A DNA stretch of 64,000 bases from Ilyonectria destructans (taxonomy: Eukaryota; Ascomycota; Sordariomycetes; Hypocreales; Nectriaceae), in contig JAHEWK010000009.1 of the NCBI GenBank assembly GCA_020740775.1, positions 1,240,001 to 1,304,000 of the forward strand, read 5' to 3'. Below the pieces are notes generated by a model that saw nothing but the letters and a program-made list of their open reading frames with translations, did not search any database and was not told the origin of the DNA. Made by a program: the position numbers and the translations under genes. Of the stretch, positions 21,013-31,571 are shown in pieces. The stretch's first letter is position 1; every line of letters begins with the position of its first letter.

Positions 21013-22501
21013 TCAGAGGGTATAGCGGTATCCAGGGATATCTTCGAGTACCTTCCCTTCCTCATCTGCCTTCTTATTCTCCCGCGCAAGGTACAGGGCA
21101 AGACAGCCAGCAAGCACAATGTTGAGCGCCATACAGCCGAAGCTTGCGTACAGGCCGGGTCGATAACCGGGGTAGTCCTGCTCTCGGAAGACGACAGCTC
21201 CGATGATACCTCCAATCCCTCCGAAAACTGTCTGAATCGGGACTGCAAATTGTCGCTTGCGGGTGTCCACGACGTTGTTGGATAAGAAAGCCAACGCTGA
21301 CGGAATGGCACAATTGTTTCCAGTCACTGCCAGGAAGATGCCGACGAGTCGAGCCCCGGTGTTGTTGCCCCAGCCCATCATTGTGAGGCCGACTATGACA
21401 AGGAGTGAGTAGCCGATGATGAAAGGGCTCCGCATTTTTACCCGATCAGCCAAAATTCCAGTTGCAACGGAGATAATGGCCGAGAATATGTAGGGCGGTG
21501 TTGTGAGAATTTGGCTGAGCGCGACGCTGAAACCAAAGCTGCTCAGGATGGACGGGGTGAAGAATGCGAGCGAGTACGAGCCAGCTGTGGGGAGCATGAG
21601 GAGCATGGCCAAGACATAAACCTTCCAATCGGATGCTGCAGCTAACAGCCCTCCTACGGTGGTTCGTTCCTCGGAGGCCACTCCTCGGCTTGTGATGAGT
21701 CTTGCCCGAGCCAACTCCAGAGTGGCTGTCTTGGTCCATTTGGACGACTCGGGGAATTCAGGAGCCCACAGAAACACAGGCAGAGCCAGAGCTACTGTGA
21801 AAGCTCCAGGGACGATAAAGATCCATCGCCAGCCGCGAAGACCGCCGTCGCCTTCCATCATGCTCAACCCGTAAGACAGGATGCCACCAAACCCAGAAAC
21901 CACGGATCCAAACACGAACCAAATGGACAGTCTCCGCTGGACCTCGTAGGGCTTATACCAGCAGGAGATGACGAAAATGCAGGCCGGCTGTGAGAGTTAG
22001 TACTTATCAATGCAATAGGAGGAGTAAACATACGTTGAAACCACCCTCAAAGAAGCCTAGGAGAACCCTTAGTACTACCAATTGACCGTAGTTCTTGATA
22101 AAGCCAAAGCACATTGCAACGGCGCCCCAACCAACGAGAAGAATGGCCAAGTAGACTTTTGTTCCCAGACGCTTGACAATTGCATTTGACGGAATCTCGG
22201 TCAAGATGTACGTGATGAAGAAGACGAGGAGCGCCACGGAGTACATGCTGCCATGGAGATTCAAATCTTGCACCATGCCAACAATCTTGGCCGCGGCAAT
22301 GTTTGTCCGGTCAATAAGGGAAAGTGAGTATGCGACGCAAAGCCATGGGAGGACATGCCAGTCGATTTTCTGAAGGAGGTTGCACTCCTGGATAGCATCG
22401 TGCTGGGCCTGACTCTCGACATCGTCGATGTGATCCGTGTACGACTCATTCTTGGCCAAGTTGGTCCTGTCTTTTAGGTCACTGGAAGCTCTGAGAGTCA
22501 T
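21013..22501 (-). CDS. MFS transporter, allantoate permease / anion-cation symporter type
   Basis: Two exons: 22034-22501 and 21013-21987. The intron 21988-22033 has a GTATGT donor, a TACTAAC branch and a CACAG acceptor. The spliced protein is 480 aa. The N-terminal cytosolic segment leads to KIDWHVLPWLCVAYSLSLID and RTNIAAAKI, the TM1 signature of the Dal5/allantoate-permease-like ACS family. The loop motif EIPSNAIVKRLGTKVYLA, GFFEGGFN|PACIFVISCWY spanning the splice, and RGWRWIFIVPGAFTVALA are also typical. About 12 TM segments. Likely substrates are organic anions such as vitamins, ureides or small carboxylates. Plasma-membrane location is expected. Confidence 0.88.
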
Positions 22502-23413
22502 TCTCAGAGCTGAGTGGATTAGCAGGATGAAATAACTTGATCAGGGAAGAGATTGGCAAAGGGCCTTGTTGATGTTGTTGGTTGTGGGATTGTCTGAGAA
22601 TATCCGAGAGAACCAGGCCTGACCCTGTCTCTTTATAATGCCTTCTTCCTCTCAGTGAATTTCGATCCTCGGCATGTCATAATCTCAGTGCGGAGAGGGG
22701 TATTGGTGCCAAGCGACTTGCGGTCGATGTTGAAGTACTCGGTAGTCGGCACTTTGTCTTTGTGCCGATTCCTTTAGTCCCCGATGAAACCTGGGGTGAG
22801 TGGCGTCTGCAGTAGAGTGGAGATCTGGAGGAGAATGAATGAAAGATACTTGTGCGCCAGTTGACGGAATGAGCAATAATGAGCTGCTGCTAGATGATGA
22901 AGGTTAATGTGACAGCCGTGCTTAGTCTAGGCTGACGGTCTAAGATAGGCGCAGATCGTGGGGTTCAGGTCCTAGTAGGGATGAGGACGTCGGGCGTAGG
23001 TAAAACAGTGGAGTGAGGGTGTTATGTTTGGTAATGTTTAGCTGGGGCAGTGAGCTAGGTAACCAAGTTGTATTGATAGCTGAGGAACGGTGCCTGGAAG
23101 GGGTATACTCCTGGGCGACTATATACTAGTTGTCTAGTGAGGATTACAATGTCTACGAAGTGATCTCCTTCCCTTACCACAACGCTAAGCATCCACCTAG
23201 GTGCCCACTTCGATCATCAATCGCACCATCAACCTCATCAACCTCATCTCATTTGGTTCTTCCTCATCTAGACGCGAGCCTACGGATGCACTCGGAAGCT
23301 GCGTAGACCACTTCACCCGACACTACACGCGCCGATTAGCTTACGAGGCTGGATATGGAAGCAAGTTGCTTGTTCCCTGGTATCTTTGTCGACCCTAGCG
23401 CGTCGTAGGAATC
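22502..23413. other. Intergenic, 0.9 kb, promoter of the MFS gene
   Basis: No gene recognised. It separates the live MFS gene from the dead one on the opposite strand. Confidence 0.45.
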
Positions 23414-24195
23414 ATGGCCTCCTCGCACATTACCAGGAGCCATGATGAGTCCACGTCCCTGCTTCGACACACCATCGAGACTATGAGTGAATCCTTCTCC
23501 TCGGAAACGGGGTCTGTTATCCCGGCTATGCGAAAACGACGCATTATCTAGCTCCTCTGCCCCTTTGCCTTCACCATGATCCTCGGCGACAACCTCCAGC
23601 CAGCAGCCCTCATCCAAATTTACGAGGCCGCCATCTGCGAAGATTACTACAAGACGCACTCCATTCCCTCCACCTCACCGCAAGGCCATGACTGCCAAAT
23701 CCAACCTGTGCAGAAAGAGCTTGCACTGGTGCTTGGCTTCCAGCAGCTGGGTCCCCTCGTGCCAGGCCTTCTGTGCACCGTGCCGCCCTTTCTTGGGTTA
23801 TGGCTGTATGCTACTGGCGATCCGCTCCGATCCGCTGGGTTCTGTTCTGGGGCGCCTTTCTCCTCATCGGCGGCGGCGAGGCCGTCGCCTCTAGCGTGGT
23901 GCATGTCATGGTTACCGACGTTGCTGACCGCGCTGAACGTGCCTAGATCTTCTTATATCTCCACGCGGTGCTTTCGGGCTTCTTTGGGCCTGCAATCAGC
24001 CCGCCGTTGATGGAAAAAGGTCATACCTGGGCCGTCCTGGTACTGGCCGCGGTTGTGCTCTTCAGCGGCACGTTCCTACTTACGCAATTCATCCCGGAAA
24101 CACTGCATCTGAGGATTCAGTTTCTGGCTCCCTGGCCGAACCAATGTAGAAAAGAAGGCGAGACCCTAGCGTCACGTGTAGGTCACGTTCCCTAG
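23414..24195 (+). pseudogene. MFS transporter, pseudogene with two nonsense transitions and an internal deletion
   Basis: ATG at 23414 begins a recognisable MFS N-terminus: SETGSVIPAMRKRRII, then TAG (23549-23551) where relatives have Trp, then LLCPFAFTMILGDNLQPAAL and KELALVLGFQQLGPLVPGLL. After CTVP the loop, TM2-TM3 region and frame are lost. A second frame resumes at IRWVLFWGAFLLIGGGEAVA and continues to MVTDVADRAERA, then another TAG (23944-23946) where Gln is expected. IFLYLHAVLSGFFGPAI and FSGTFLLTQFIPETLHLR follow. The second half of the carrier is absent. Both stops are explained by CA-to-TA changes (on opposite strands), the pattern of repeat-induced point mutation. Confidence 0.75.
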
Positions 24196-24507
24196 GGCTG
24201 GCCCGTTCGCGTCTGCTGTACGGGGCCGGCGTCTTCGTTACAATATTCGAAATCATATTAGTTAAAGAAAGTAAGATTAATGAATAAGTACTAATTAATT
24301 AAGGTTATTATTAATCTTAACTAGCAAGAAATTCACCCTCTTCAGAGGCTCCAAGACCCCTGCTTCCTTAGTTATCCAGGCCAACTAGATCCCTCTATCT
24401 AACAAATAATGCCTCATTCTAATACCCCGCACTGTGGTGCGCAATCTTGATCTTGTCCTTAATCCACCGTCGGTCCGTCTTTGTAGCCGGAATCAAACAA
24501 GCCCCTG
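24196..24507. other. AT-rich intergenic stretch
   Basis: AT-rich core 24235-24330 containing the inverted pair AAGATTAAT/ATTAATCTT. No gene; possibly a decayed insertion. Confidence 0.4.
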
Positions 24508-26373
24508 ATGACAGACCGCTATCAGTATACCTACCTTGAGACGGGTTGTATTCGCGTCTTGCGCTTGGTGTCTGTAACACCAGACATCAGGCTCCAGTTT
24601 GAAGAAGTCTCGCTTGACTCCGACCCTGTCTACAACGCGCTTTCCTACACATGGGGCGAGCCTGTTTTTACAAAACGTGTGTTCATTGAAAATGCCTTTC
24701 TCGACGTGACACCAAGTCTCCACGACTGCCTCCAACATCTGGCCGGATACACCGGAACCAGGATCTGGATCGATGCTCTTTGCATCAACCAAGTTGACGA
24801 TGAAGAGAAGTCACGCCAGGTCCAGGCCATGGCGCGGGTGTACCGCCAGGCGACAAAGGTCATCATTTGGCTCGGTCTAAGCGCCGATGACAGTGATCAG
24901 GCAATGATGGGCGCCGAGACATACGGCAGAGCAGCTATGGATGCCGGTATTCTCAATCTTAACGCCGAGAACATGGCTTCATGGGATGATGCCGCCGAAG
25001 ATACAGAAATCGGGAGGACAAAGGACGCGTTGGTGAAACTCATGGCCAAGGCTGCCGACTCCGAGGGTGACGCCAATCGGGTCGACGAGCGATTCCCACG
25101 GTTGGCTTTCGCAAAGTTGACTCACAGGTCTTATATCACTCGCGTCTGGGTCAAACAAGAAATCACTTTAGCTAGAGACACTGATGTTATATGTGGCACG
25201 TATGCAACCACCGTGGAGTGCCTTCACGCGCTTGTGCTTTTCTACGGTATCCTCCAGCCCTGGGAGATTGTGGAGTGGAGAGAAGGCAGGAGCACAAGAA
25301 TCCCAGGTCCATTCTCGGAGCAAGAACTAATGGCTGTGGAGTCTCCATGGGACCTGTTGAAGACTGCGGGTGCGAGCGAGGCGTTCGGCTATGCCCTCTC
25401 AGGTCGGAGGACGTATCGACAGAAAGGGCCACTCCCGCTGTATCAGCTCCTGCAGCAGTCGTACATTCGCCGATCCAAACATGTCCTGTGTTGCAAAGAC
25501 CCGAGAGATAAAATATGGGGCTTAGCGGGAATTTCCAGCGACATGGATGAGCTGGGGCTCAAGGTGGATTACACGAGCAGCGTGGACGTTGTCTATGAGG
25601 CTACGGCACGGGCACTGTTGCTCCAAGGGAACGTTGACATGTTGAAGTGGGCTCGCGCCGGAGAGCTCAAGTCTCCATCTTGGGTTCCAAACTGGGAGGT
25701 TCCAGTTCTTATGGGATGGAGTGAGGATTTGGGAAAGCCTCTATTCAATGCCACGAAGTCGAAGCGCCAACCGGAATCCCAAGACACGCGTGCCGCCATG
25801 CCAGGGTCTATTCGCCTCCACGGAGTCCTAGTGGATACCATCGCAGATCTTGGCTCGATTTGGGCCGCTGACCCTGACAAAAGCTTTGACCAGAGTGCGT
25901 TTTTCGACGTGACTCGAGACCTCATCAAGTTCCTGGAGAAGTCCCGATACCCAGAAGACCAAAGGACGGACGCAGTATTCCGCATACCCATTGGAGACAA
26001 GGAGCTTTCCGAGTCCAATAGCTTCTTTGTTCGGGCAACGGAACGCTCGGAGGAACAGTTTTCTGCTCTTATTTCTAAGGCGATGGATAGTGATATGATG
26101 GCTGCGACGTATTCATATCAGACTTGCATGGGCTACAACTACATGGCCAGGCCGATTCTTTCAAAACAAGGTTTTGTGGGACTGGTCCCTAGCACAACAG
26201 AACCTGGGGACTTAATTGTCCTGCTGTTCGGGGGTAGCACTCCGTTCATCCTAAGACCCCGAGCGGGTGATCAAGGAGGGTATTTGGTCATTGGGGAGTC
26301 GTACGTTTATGGAATTATGGATGGAGAGTTTCCTGACAATGGAGATTCCGCAGTTGAGTTTGATTTGTGGTAA
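24508..26373 (+). CDS. HET-domain protein (heterokaryon incompatibility)
   Basis: Single exon, 621 aa. The HET domain spans about residues 38-200: YNALSYTWGEP, then IWIDALCINQVDDEEKSRQV and QAMARVYRQATKVIIWLG, later ITRVWVKQEITLARD. The C-terminal half contains the usual KDPRDKIWGLAGISSDMD block and SWVPNWEVP. It ends with the recurring HET tail (QGFVGLVPSTTEPGDLIVLL, then YVYGIMDGEF). HET proteins trigger cell death after fusion of unlike strains or act in innate recognition. There is no separate NTPase or repeat sensor, so this is a solo HET protein. A second one lies at 31572-33419, and HET tail-like debris follows at 26.65-26.8 kb. Confidence 0.9.
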   Translation: MTDRYQYTYLETGCIRVLRLVSVTPDIRLQFEEVSLDSDPVYNALSYTWGEPVFTKRVFIENAFLDVTPSLHDCLQHLAGYTGTRIWIDALCINQVDDEEKSRQVQAMARVYRQATKVIIWLGLSADDSDQAMMGAETYGRAAMDAGILNLNAENMASWDDAAEDTEIGRTKDALVKLMAKAADSEGDANRVDERFPRLAFAKLTHRSYITRVWVKQEITLARDTDVICGTYATTVECLHALVLFYGILQPWEIVEWREGRSTRIPGPFSEQELMAVESPWDLLKTAGASEAFGYALSGRRTYRQKGPLPLYQLLQQSYIRRSKHVLCCKDPRDKIWGLAGISSDMDELGLKVDYTSSVDVVYEATARALLLQGNVDMLKWARAGELKSPSWVPNWEVPVLMGWSEDLGKPLFNATKSKRQPESQDTRAAMPGSIRLHGVLVDTIADLGSIWAADPDKSFDQSAFFDVTRDLIKFLEKSRYPEDQRTDAVFRIPIGDKELSESNSFFVRATERSEEQFSALISKAMDSDMMAATYSYQTCMGYNYMARPILSKQGFVGLVPSTTEPGDLIVLLFGGSTPFILRPRAGDQGGYLVIGESYVYGIMDGEFPDNGDSAVEFDLW

Positions 26374-27539
26374 ATTCGAAAGGGAGTATGTTTTGCGAGG
26401 TGAGAAGCAGATGGACCGTCATTTGATTAAAGGCTTGGACATGTTGGATATAGTAGTTGACATTTGAAATCTTCAATTCGAGAGTGAATCATGATCAAGG
26501 ATATCCCTGCAAGATTTGTTCTAATATTATCCCCAATGCCACGCGTGTTAATTATATATCAGCCATTCTAATCTCCTTTGCTCGCATAAGCAGAGTTCCC
26601 TAGTGATGCAATTATGGACGATTGTTGATATCCGATATTGGTGTAGTTAGCGATGCGAAATCTAGCGATGTAGTCAGTTTGCTGCTTCAGGGGTAGCACA
26701 CCATTTATCCTAGAGTGTTTCATCTAGCAGATGGAAATAATCATATGTGCGAGAAGCTCTTGATATTCTTCCTATCTAATACTTGTCTTTAGGTCAGTCT
26801 TATAGACGAAGAGACTGATAATGACCTCAGATAACCTCAGACAGCCAAAAGGCTCCAGAAGCTTCAGAGTCTTTAGCTTCAGCTAGCTATTAATAAAACC
26901 AAGAAAAAGCTAGGCTTAAAGCTAGATCGATAATAAGGCTGATAAAGGCACGTAGCAATAGATACCTATAACAATAGGAGGAAAGCTTCACTGCAATTAC
27001 AACCGCAGAAATCCGATATCCCGATACATATAACATAAAGCCTGGACTGGGTATATGGTCTATATTGTCGATACTATTGTTGGTGTTTTTTTTTTTTACT
27101 GTTGAGCTTCTAGTCCCCCCTCTGGGTATGTGTGTACTAGGGCACCCTAACCTCTTGATAACATTAAGCCATATAAGTTAACTAAGGAATATTAAGTTGT
27201 TCGGGGGAAGATTATATTTGTAGGATTGTGGATAGAAAGCTTTTAGATAATCACCATTCGGTATGGTTAGTTGAATTATAGCAACTGTGAGCACCAGCTT
27301 CAATCGAAGGTTAAGAGTGGAGACGTCCGAATTACGCGGCAAGATTCGATATCTCAATATGTCCTTAGCGTCACTATTTTCACTGTAGATGCTGATCTGG
27401 AGGATCCTTCGAACAATTTATTTCTCGTAGATCGCAGCCCATAATTGGCACCAAATCCAACCCAAACTCGTTCTGGTTCTCTCGTACACTGAAATTACCA
27501 ACGTGAGATATAGGTAGCTTTGTGATGCAGATTGACTAT
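26374..27539. other. Intergenic, 1.2 kb with decayed sequence
   Basis: Contains a degraded match to the end of the preceding HET gene at about 26655-26760 (GGGGTAGCACACCATTTATC against GGGGTAGCACTCCGTTCATC in the gene). It also holds stop-rich, transposase-like or repeat-like debris around 26800-26990 and a T12-13 run near 27090. No intact gene. Confidence 0.4.
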
Positions 27540-28305
27540 TTATAACAGCCTCTGTGCATCCCCTATGCCATAATCCAGCCCGGAGGTTTCTCCATGCCAG
27601 TCGAGGACTATGACATTTCCAGCCTCAGTGGCTATCAGCAGTAATGCTCGGCAGTCTCTGCCGATCACATTAGGAATGGTCGGGTTTTCGAGGAGCCACC
27701 TGATAGCTCTCGTTTGCAGATCGACGGGCGACCTCGTAATTTCTCTGCCCCCTGTGTGATAGGTGCCAATTGACATCCAGCCTTTCTCATCACCACTGAC
27801 CTCATCAGTGTCGTTCCTTATATGTAGGATTTGTCCTATCAGGAACTCATGCTCGGTAGTTGATGTTGGCCGCGTTACATCTCGTTGTCTAGAGACATAT
27901 GGGTTAGTGACTGACTCAATTAACCAAATGGCCAATCTTTCATACCTATTTCTGTGAGCCGGAAGCCCCATGATGATTCGCCTTTCTCATCCCTAGAGTT
28001 GATGTGAGCACTCTTCTGGAATTGTAAGTTAATGGCTCTCCACAATGCTGATGTGGTGCAAAAACAACATTCCCAATCCATTGAATGCCGCAAAACACTT
28101 TCACGACAGAGGGTTCTGCAAAGTAGTCGTGCAACCCTATTCTGTCCATTTTCTTGGGAGCTCTCAGGCTGTAGTTTGATTCCCACCGGCGCCACTTGGG
28201 GTACAGGGAGTCCAACCCTAGTCCCTGCATCCAACTGTCGAATTCTGGGTATTCGTCAAGTTTATTGAGTAGAGCTAAAAAAAAAAAAAAAAATACCTTT
28301 GGCAT
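27540..28305 (-). pseudogene. Unrecognised gene, apparently broken
   Basis: The 5' part (28305-27946 frame) reads coding-like, with LDEYPEFDSWMQGLGLDSLY and DRIGLHDYFAEPSVVKVFCG. The 3' part (27900-27540) reads RQRDVTRPTSTTEHEFL and AIRWLLENPTIPNVIG, then LLLIATEAGNVIVLDWHGE. A clear intron (GTATGA donor, ACTAAC branch, CTCTAG acceptor; about 27899-27952) joins them only in a phase that meets a stop upstream in exon 1, so a frame change lies around 27960-28030. The N-terminus coincides with a long A/T run (28277-28293) and has no convincing start. No family recognised. Read as a likely pseudogene or a gene with an unseen exon. Confidence 0.35.
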
Positions 28306-28338
28306 CTGTGTTTTTTTTTTATTTAGCTTTACTCAATA
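28264..28338. repeat. Inverted repeat with A- and T-tracts
   Basis: ATTGAGTAGAGCTAAAA with a run of 17 As on the left is mirrored by a T10 run and TTTAGCTTTACTCAAT on the right, with one mismatch in 16 bp. The loop is about 18 bp. It could form a long hairpin or be the tip of a small transposon. Confidence 0.6.
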
Positions 28339-28554
28339 TCATCGGATATATCGAAGCCATACAGTAGTTGCGAACAATAAAGTCATACATTTAGCACCAC
28401 ATGCGAAACCAGAAGACACCGCAGCTCATACAGTAAGCGTCTTAAACACATTACACTTTATATTATGTAGAATATCATATGTAGACCTAGGTGCTTACGT
28501 CCACTGGAGAAAGAATATTGTTTACGAGACTAGGACTATCAGTACCCGAACTAT
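28306..28554. other. Short intergenic stretch, 3' of the dioxygenase gene
   Basis: No gene recognised; the left end is the right arm of the inverted repeat. Confidence 0.4.
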
Positions 28555-29553
28555 CTAGTCGAGCGCTGGCACAGGGAGTCCATCAACAATATCTACATCT
28601 AATCCCAATTTCCGCAATGCCTCCTTGGACCTTTCACCTCGAAGCTCTTGTGCCTCCTCTTGAGACATCATAACGAAATCATACTTGAGCAGCTTTGTAC
28701 CAATAGGAACGTTGTACTTCTGGCTGACGCCCTCATCGACGGTCTCAAAATCGACAACCAAGGTATCCTTGACACCAAAAACTGGATCTGACGTCTCGTA
28801 TGGGTCTCCTCTTGGATATAGTGCCGTGATCAAAGTATCGTATCCTTCCTTCTTAAGCATAAAGTGGATGTGCCCTGGCCGATTGGGATGGCGGTTGAGG
28901 AGCTTGAGCATAGCGCCAACAGGGCCATCCATCGGAATTGGGTAAGGCACTGGCACCACAGCAGTGAAGTAAAAGAGACCGTCATCGTCGCTTCGGAGTA
29001 CTGCACGGCCGTCTGGGTGGTCTCTGTTTGGATTCTGAACATCATAGAAGCCATGCGCGTCGCCTTCCCAAACGTCGCAGACTACATCGGGGACATTCTT
29101 TCCGGCCAAATCCCGCACAGAGCAAAGGACGAACAGTCTAGGAGCATCGGGATCCTCGTGAAGAACATAGCCGCTATTCGTAACTGGAGCGTCGTGTGTG
29201 TGAAATGGCCCCAGGACCGTTCCTTCTGTTGCTCTGTCGTGGCGGGGATGGTTGATAGAATCGACCAGCAAGCTCATTCCCAGCGTGTCGGAGAGCAGGA
29301 TCAACTCGGCTCGAAGATCGTCGCTTATCTGACCGGCTGCTGTGAGGAAGTCGATGCCGGTTTGCCATTCTTCAGTCGAAAGACACGTCTCTCGTGCAAA
29401 GTCATGGAGATGCGTGACCAAGCGGTCAAAAACATATCGTACCCGTGGACTCAGGCACTGATTGTTTAATATTTTGACGTTTTCTGTGATGTTTTCCGAC
29501 GACAGATCTTTCATCGGCGGAATCTCTGTGGTGACGGGCGCGCATCGCGACAT
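28555..29553 (-). CDS. Intradiol ring-cleavage dioxygenase (catechol / hydroxyquinol 1,2-dioxygenase type)
   Basis: Single exon, 332 aa. An N-terminal helical dimerisation domain (residues about 25-105) precedes the beta-sandwich with the non-haem Fe(III) ligands. These are Tyr170 in DAHGFYD, Tyr204 in VPVPYPIP, and His228 and His230 in RPGHIHF; GPFHTHDAP is the usual substrate-side loop. This fits intradiol cleavage of catechol or hydroxyquinol to cis,cis-muconate or maleylacetate type products in aromatic degradation. No signal peptide, so cytosolic. No other aromatic-catabolism gene is obvious next to it; the laccase at 34 kb is the only enzyme nearby acting on phenols. Confidence 0.9.
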   Translation of the reverse strand: MSRCAPVTTEIPPMKDLSSENITENVKILNNQCLSPRVRYVFDRLVTHLHDFARETCLSTEEWQTGIDFLTAAGQISDDLRAELILLSDTLGMSLLVDSINHPRHDRATEGTVLGPFHTHDAPVTNSGYVLHEDPDAPRLFVLCSVRDLAGKNVPDVVCDVWEGDAHGFYDVQNPNRDHPDGRAVLRSDDDGLFYFTAVVPVPYPIPMDGPVGAMLKLLNRHPNRPGHIHFMLKKEGYDTLITALYPRGDPYETSDPVFGVKDTLVVDFETVDEGVSQKYNVPIGTKLLKYDFVMMSQEEAQELRGERSKEALRKLGLDVDIVDGLPVPALD

Positions 29554-30183
29554 TGTAGCGATTGTATAAGATGGTCAAAGTCGATTGACTGCTCCGGTTG
29601 AGGTCGCGAATTAAGATGGCGGAGGTGAATGAAAGAATAGACAATTAGGCCAACCTCTCAGCCTTGTGAATGGGTTATCTATCTCTTTGTACTGGAAATA
29701 CCCCGCGATGATGCTGTATCACGGTACAGTCAGCGTGAAGTCACTACCTATTCCTGTGATGCCTCCGGCAATACGGAATTACGGATATGCGGATTCGGTC
29801 CGGCGACGTGGGGCCTAAGTTATGTGGGGCGTGGGGCCTAAGAATCTGGTGGGGAAGTACGAATAATGGAGGAATCAGTCGAGCAAAGCCTCAACTCGTG
29901 AGTCTGAATATTAGTTGTCCAGCGTGGAGCGGGAATTCCGCGTAATATAGTTCAAGATCCTACCCTGCTCTCTAAAGCCATGGAGATGGGATGACGTGGC
30001 ACTAATGGACATCTAGCCGCACGGGGCGCACGTAGAAACGGACATGTACACTCCAGGACAGAGACGGATGCCTCCACGGTAAGTAAAGGATACAAGGGCA
30101 TAGGCAATGAATCCCAATATATATTGACGAAAACAAGTACGGAATAATTTCCGATCCGTCTCCTTTGAAAAGGTTTGCCCATA
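29554..30183. other. Intergenic, 0.63 kb
   Basis: Promoter of the dioxygenase and 3' region of the deacetylase. No gene recognised. Confidence 0.5.
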
Positions 30184-31113
30184 TCAACGCCATGATGACA
30201 AGTCCCATTCAGGATCCTTCCCCACACTGCCTGGATGCTCTCGAACGAATGCCTCCACATCCTGGCACCGAGCCAGCCAAATCTGACCCTCATCTCGTTT
30301 CTTTGCCAAATACTTCAACACTGCTTCCACTGCTTCCAGGCGCTCCGGGCGTTCAGTCAGAAATGGATGAAACAGAATCGCCAGAAACTCCCCCTTCTCG
30401 ATTGCCTTGTCAATTTCGGAAATAAAGCCCTCAACCAAAACGTGAGGTTCTTGCGGAGCGACCGGATATTCTCCTTTTAGCTTGCGTAGGCCTGCGAAAG
30501 TCTCCATGTAGAAATAGGCGTCGACTGCTGCCCATTTGAAGGGAAGGATGACAAGGTCGTCTCCGTCAGGGCCACTCTTGACGACGGCTGCTTTCTCGGC
30601 TGCGGGACTGAGATATCCTAGTCCAAACTCTCTGCACATCTTGAGCGTCGTGTCGCCGTTGATAATTCCACCTGGTGGGCGAAACCCATGGTACGGCTCG
30701 ATTTTATTGGTGGCAAGCCACTTGCCGATTCCTTCGGATCCGAAACTGCGTTCAAAGTTTGCCCTCTCTTCTCTGTTGTCTTTGATCTTTGCCCACGGTT
30801 CATGTTGCCACGCGTGCCAACCAACTTCATGGCCAGCCGCGACAATCTCATCCAGGATGAAGTCGCCGTAGACGTTGATGTTCCAGGATTCGATGAAGTA
30901 GGTGGCCAGAATGTCGTACTTCTTGAGCAATTTCAAAAGCTGAGGAATCACTTTTTTCACCGAGTAATGGTTCCCAATGGGTTCGCTCTCAGGCCAGAGC
31001 TTCCGAGTGAGGTCTGCCGCCTCGCCCATGTTGTCCATTGTGATGCAGATAGCTGCGCGAGCCCCATTTGGCCAAAGTGCCTCATTCTTGGGGTTGTCAA
31101 TTTTGGCGTCCAT
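30184..31113 (-). CDS. Polysaccharide deacetylase family protein (PgdA-like)
   Basis: Single exon, 309 aa, ATG at 31113. NodB-type deacetylase fold: ICITMDNMGEAADL at the first strand with the conserved Asp, IVAAGHEVGWHAWQHEPW with metal-binding His residues, YHGFRPPGG with the active-site Arg/Pro motif, and LAILFHPFLTERPERL supplying the late His. Lack of a signal peptide and the HEVGWHAWQHE pattern fit the cyclic-amidase/PgdA-like cytosolic branch (known in fungi and Helicobacter) rather than secreted chitin deacetylases. Metal-dependent removal of N- or O-acyl groups is expected; the substrate is unknown. Confidence 0.85.
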   Translation of the reverse strand: MDAKIDNPKNEALWPNGARAAICITMDNMGEAADLTRKLWPESEPIGNHYSVKKVIPQLLKLLKKYDILATYFIESWNINVYGDFILDEIVAAGHEVGWHAWQHEPWAKIKDNREERANFERSFGSEGIGKWLATNKIEPYHGFRPPGGIINGDTTLKMCREFGLGYLSPAAEKAAVVKSGPDGDDLVILPFKWAAVDAYFYMETFAGLRKLKGEYPVAPQEPHVLVEGFISEIDKAIEKGEFLAILFHPFLTERPERLEAVEAVLKYLAKKRDEGQIWLARCQDVEAFVREHPGSVGKDPEWDLSSWR

Positions 31114-31571
31114 GTCGAATCTAGCTTGACGGGGTGTAGTTTGTCGAATATTGCCAATGAAGCGCGTACAGCCGTTGTGGGACAGTAAAGCTGAGCGTTG
31201 GAGAGAGCGTTGAAGAGAATGATGGTGGAGGAAGAGTGCTCATGCGTCACGGTGGGAATCACGTTTAAACGTCGTAGTGGCGTCGGATATTCCCCACCGG
31301 CCTAGAATGTGGGGTCGTTGACTTATGCAAAGCGATTAGTGGCTTTTGAAATTGCAGAAATACGATGATAGTCTATCACTCACTTCCCTGTTCAACCACG
31401 CGGTGACGTTGGAGTTTTGCTCTAGGGTAGGGAGCATGGCATGGGATGAGTGCGCAATTTACGACAGTTTCGATGAACATGTAGGATGAGTCAGCAAGTT
31501 AACAAACATGTGCTGATGCTCACGATGCCCAGCCCAACTCAGCCTGAACATTGCTCTCCATCACTGTCACA
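31114..31571. other. Intergenic, divergent promoter region
   Basis: Shared upstream region of the deacetylase (minus) and the second HET gene (plus). No gene recognised. Confidence 0.45.

Noticed and set aside
28277..28293. Short T-tract (minus strand) flanked by GT and AG as an intron
   Set aside because: It would be only about 22 bp, too short for a fungal spliceosomal intron.
28864..29469. 201-codon open frame on the plus strand
   Set aside because: Antisense shadow of the intradiol dioxygenase, which has all four iron ligands.
29818..29850. Doubled GTGGGGCCTAAG phrase
   Set aside because: A local duplication of about 12 bp in the dioxygenase promoter; too short to call a regulatory array.
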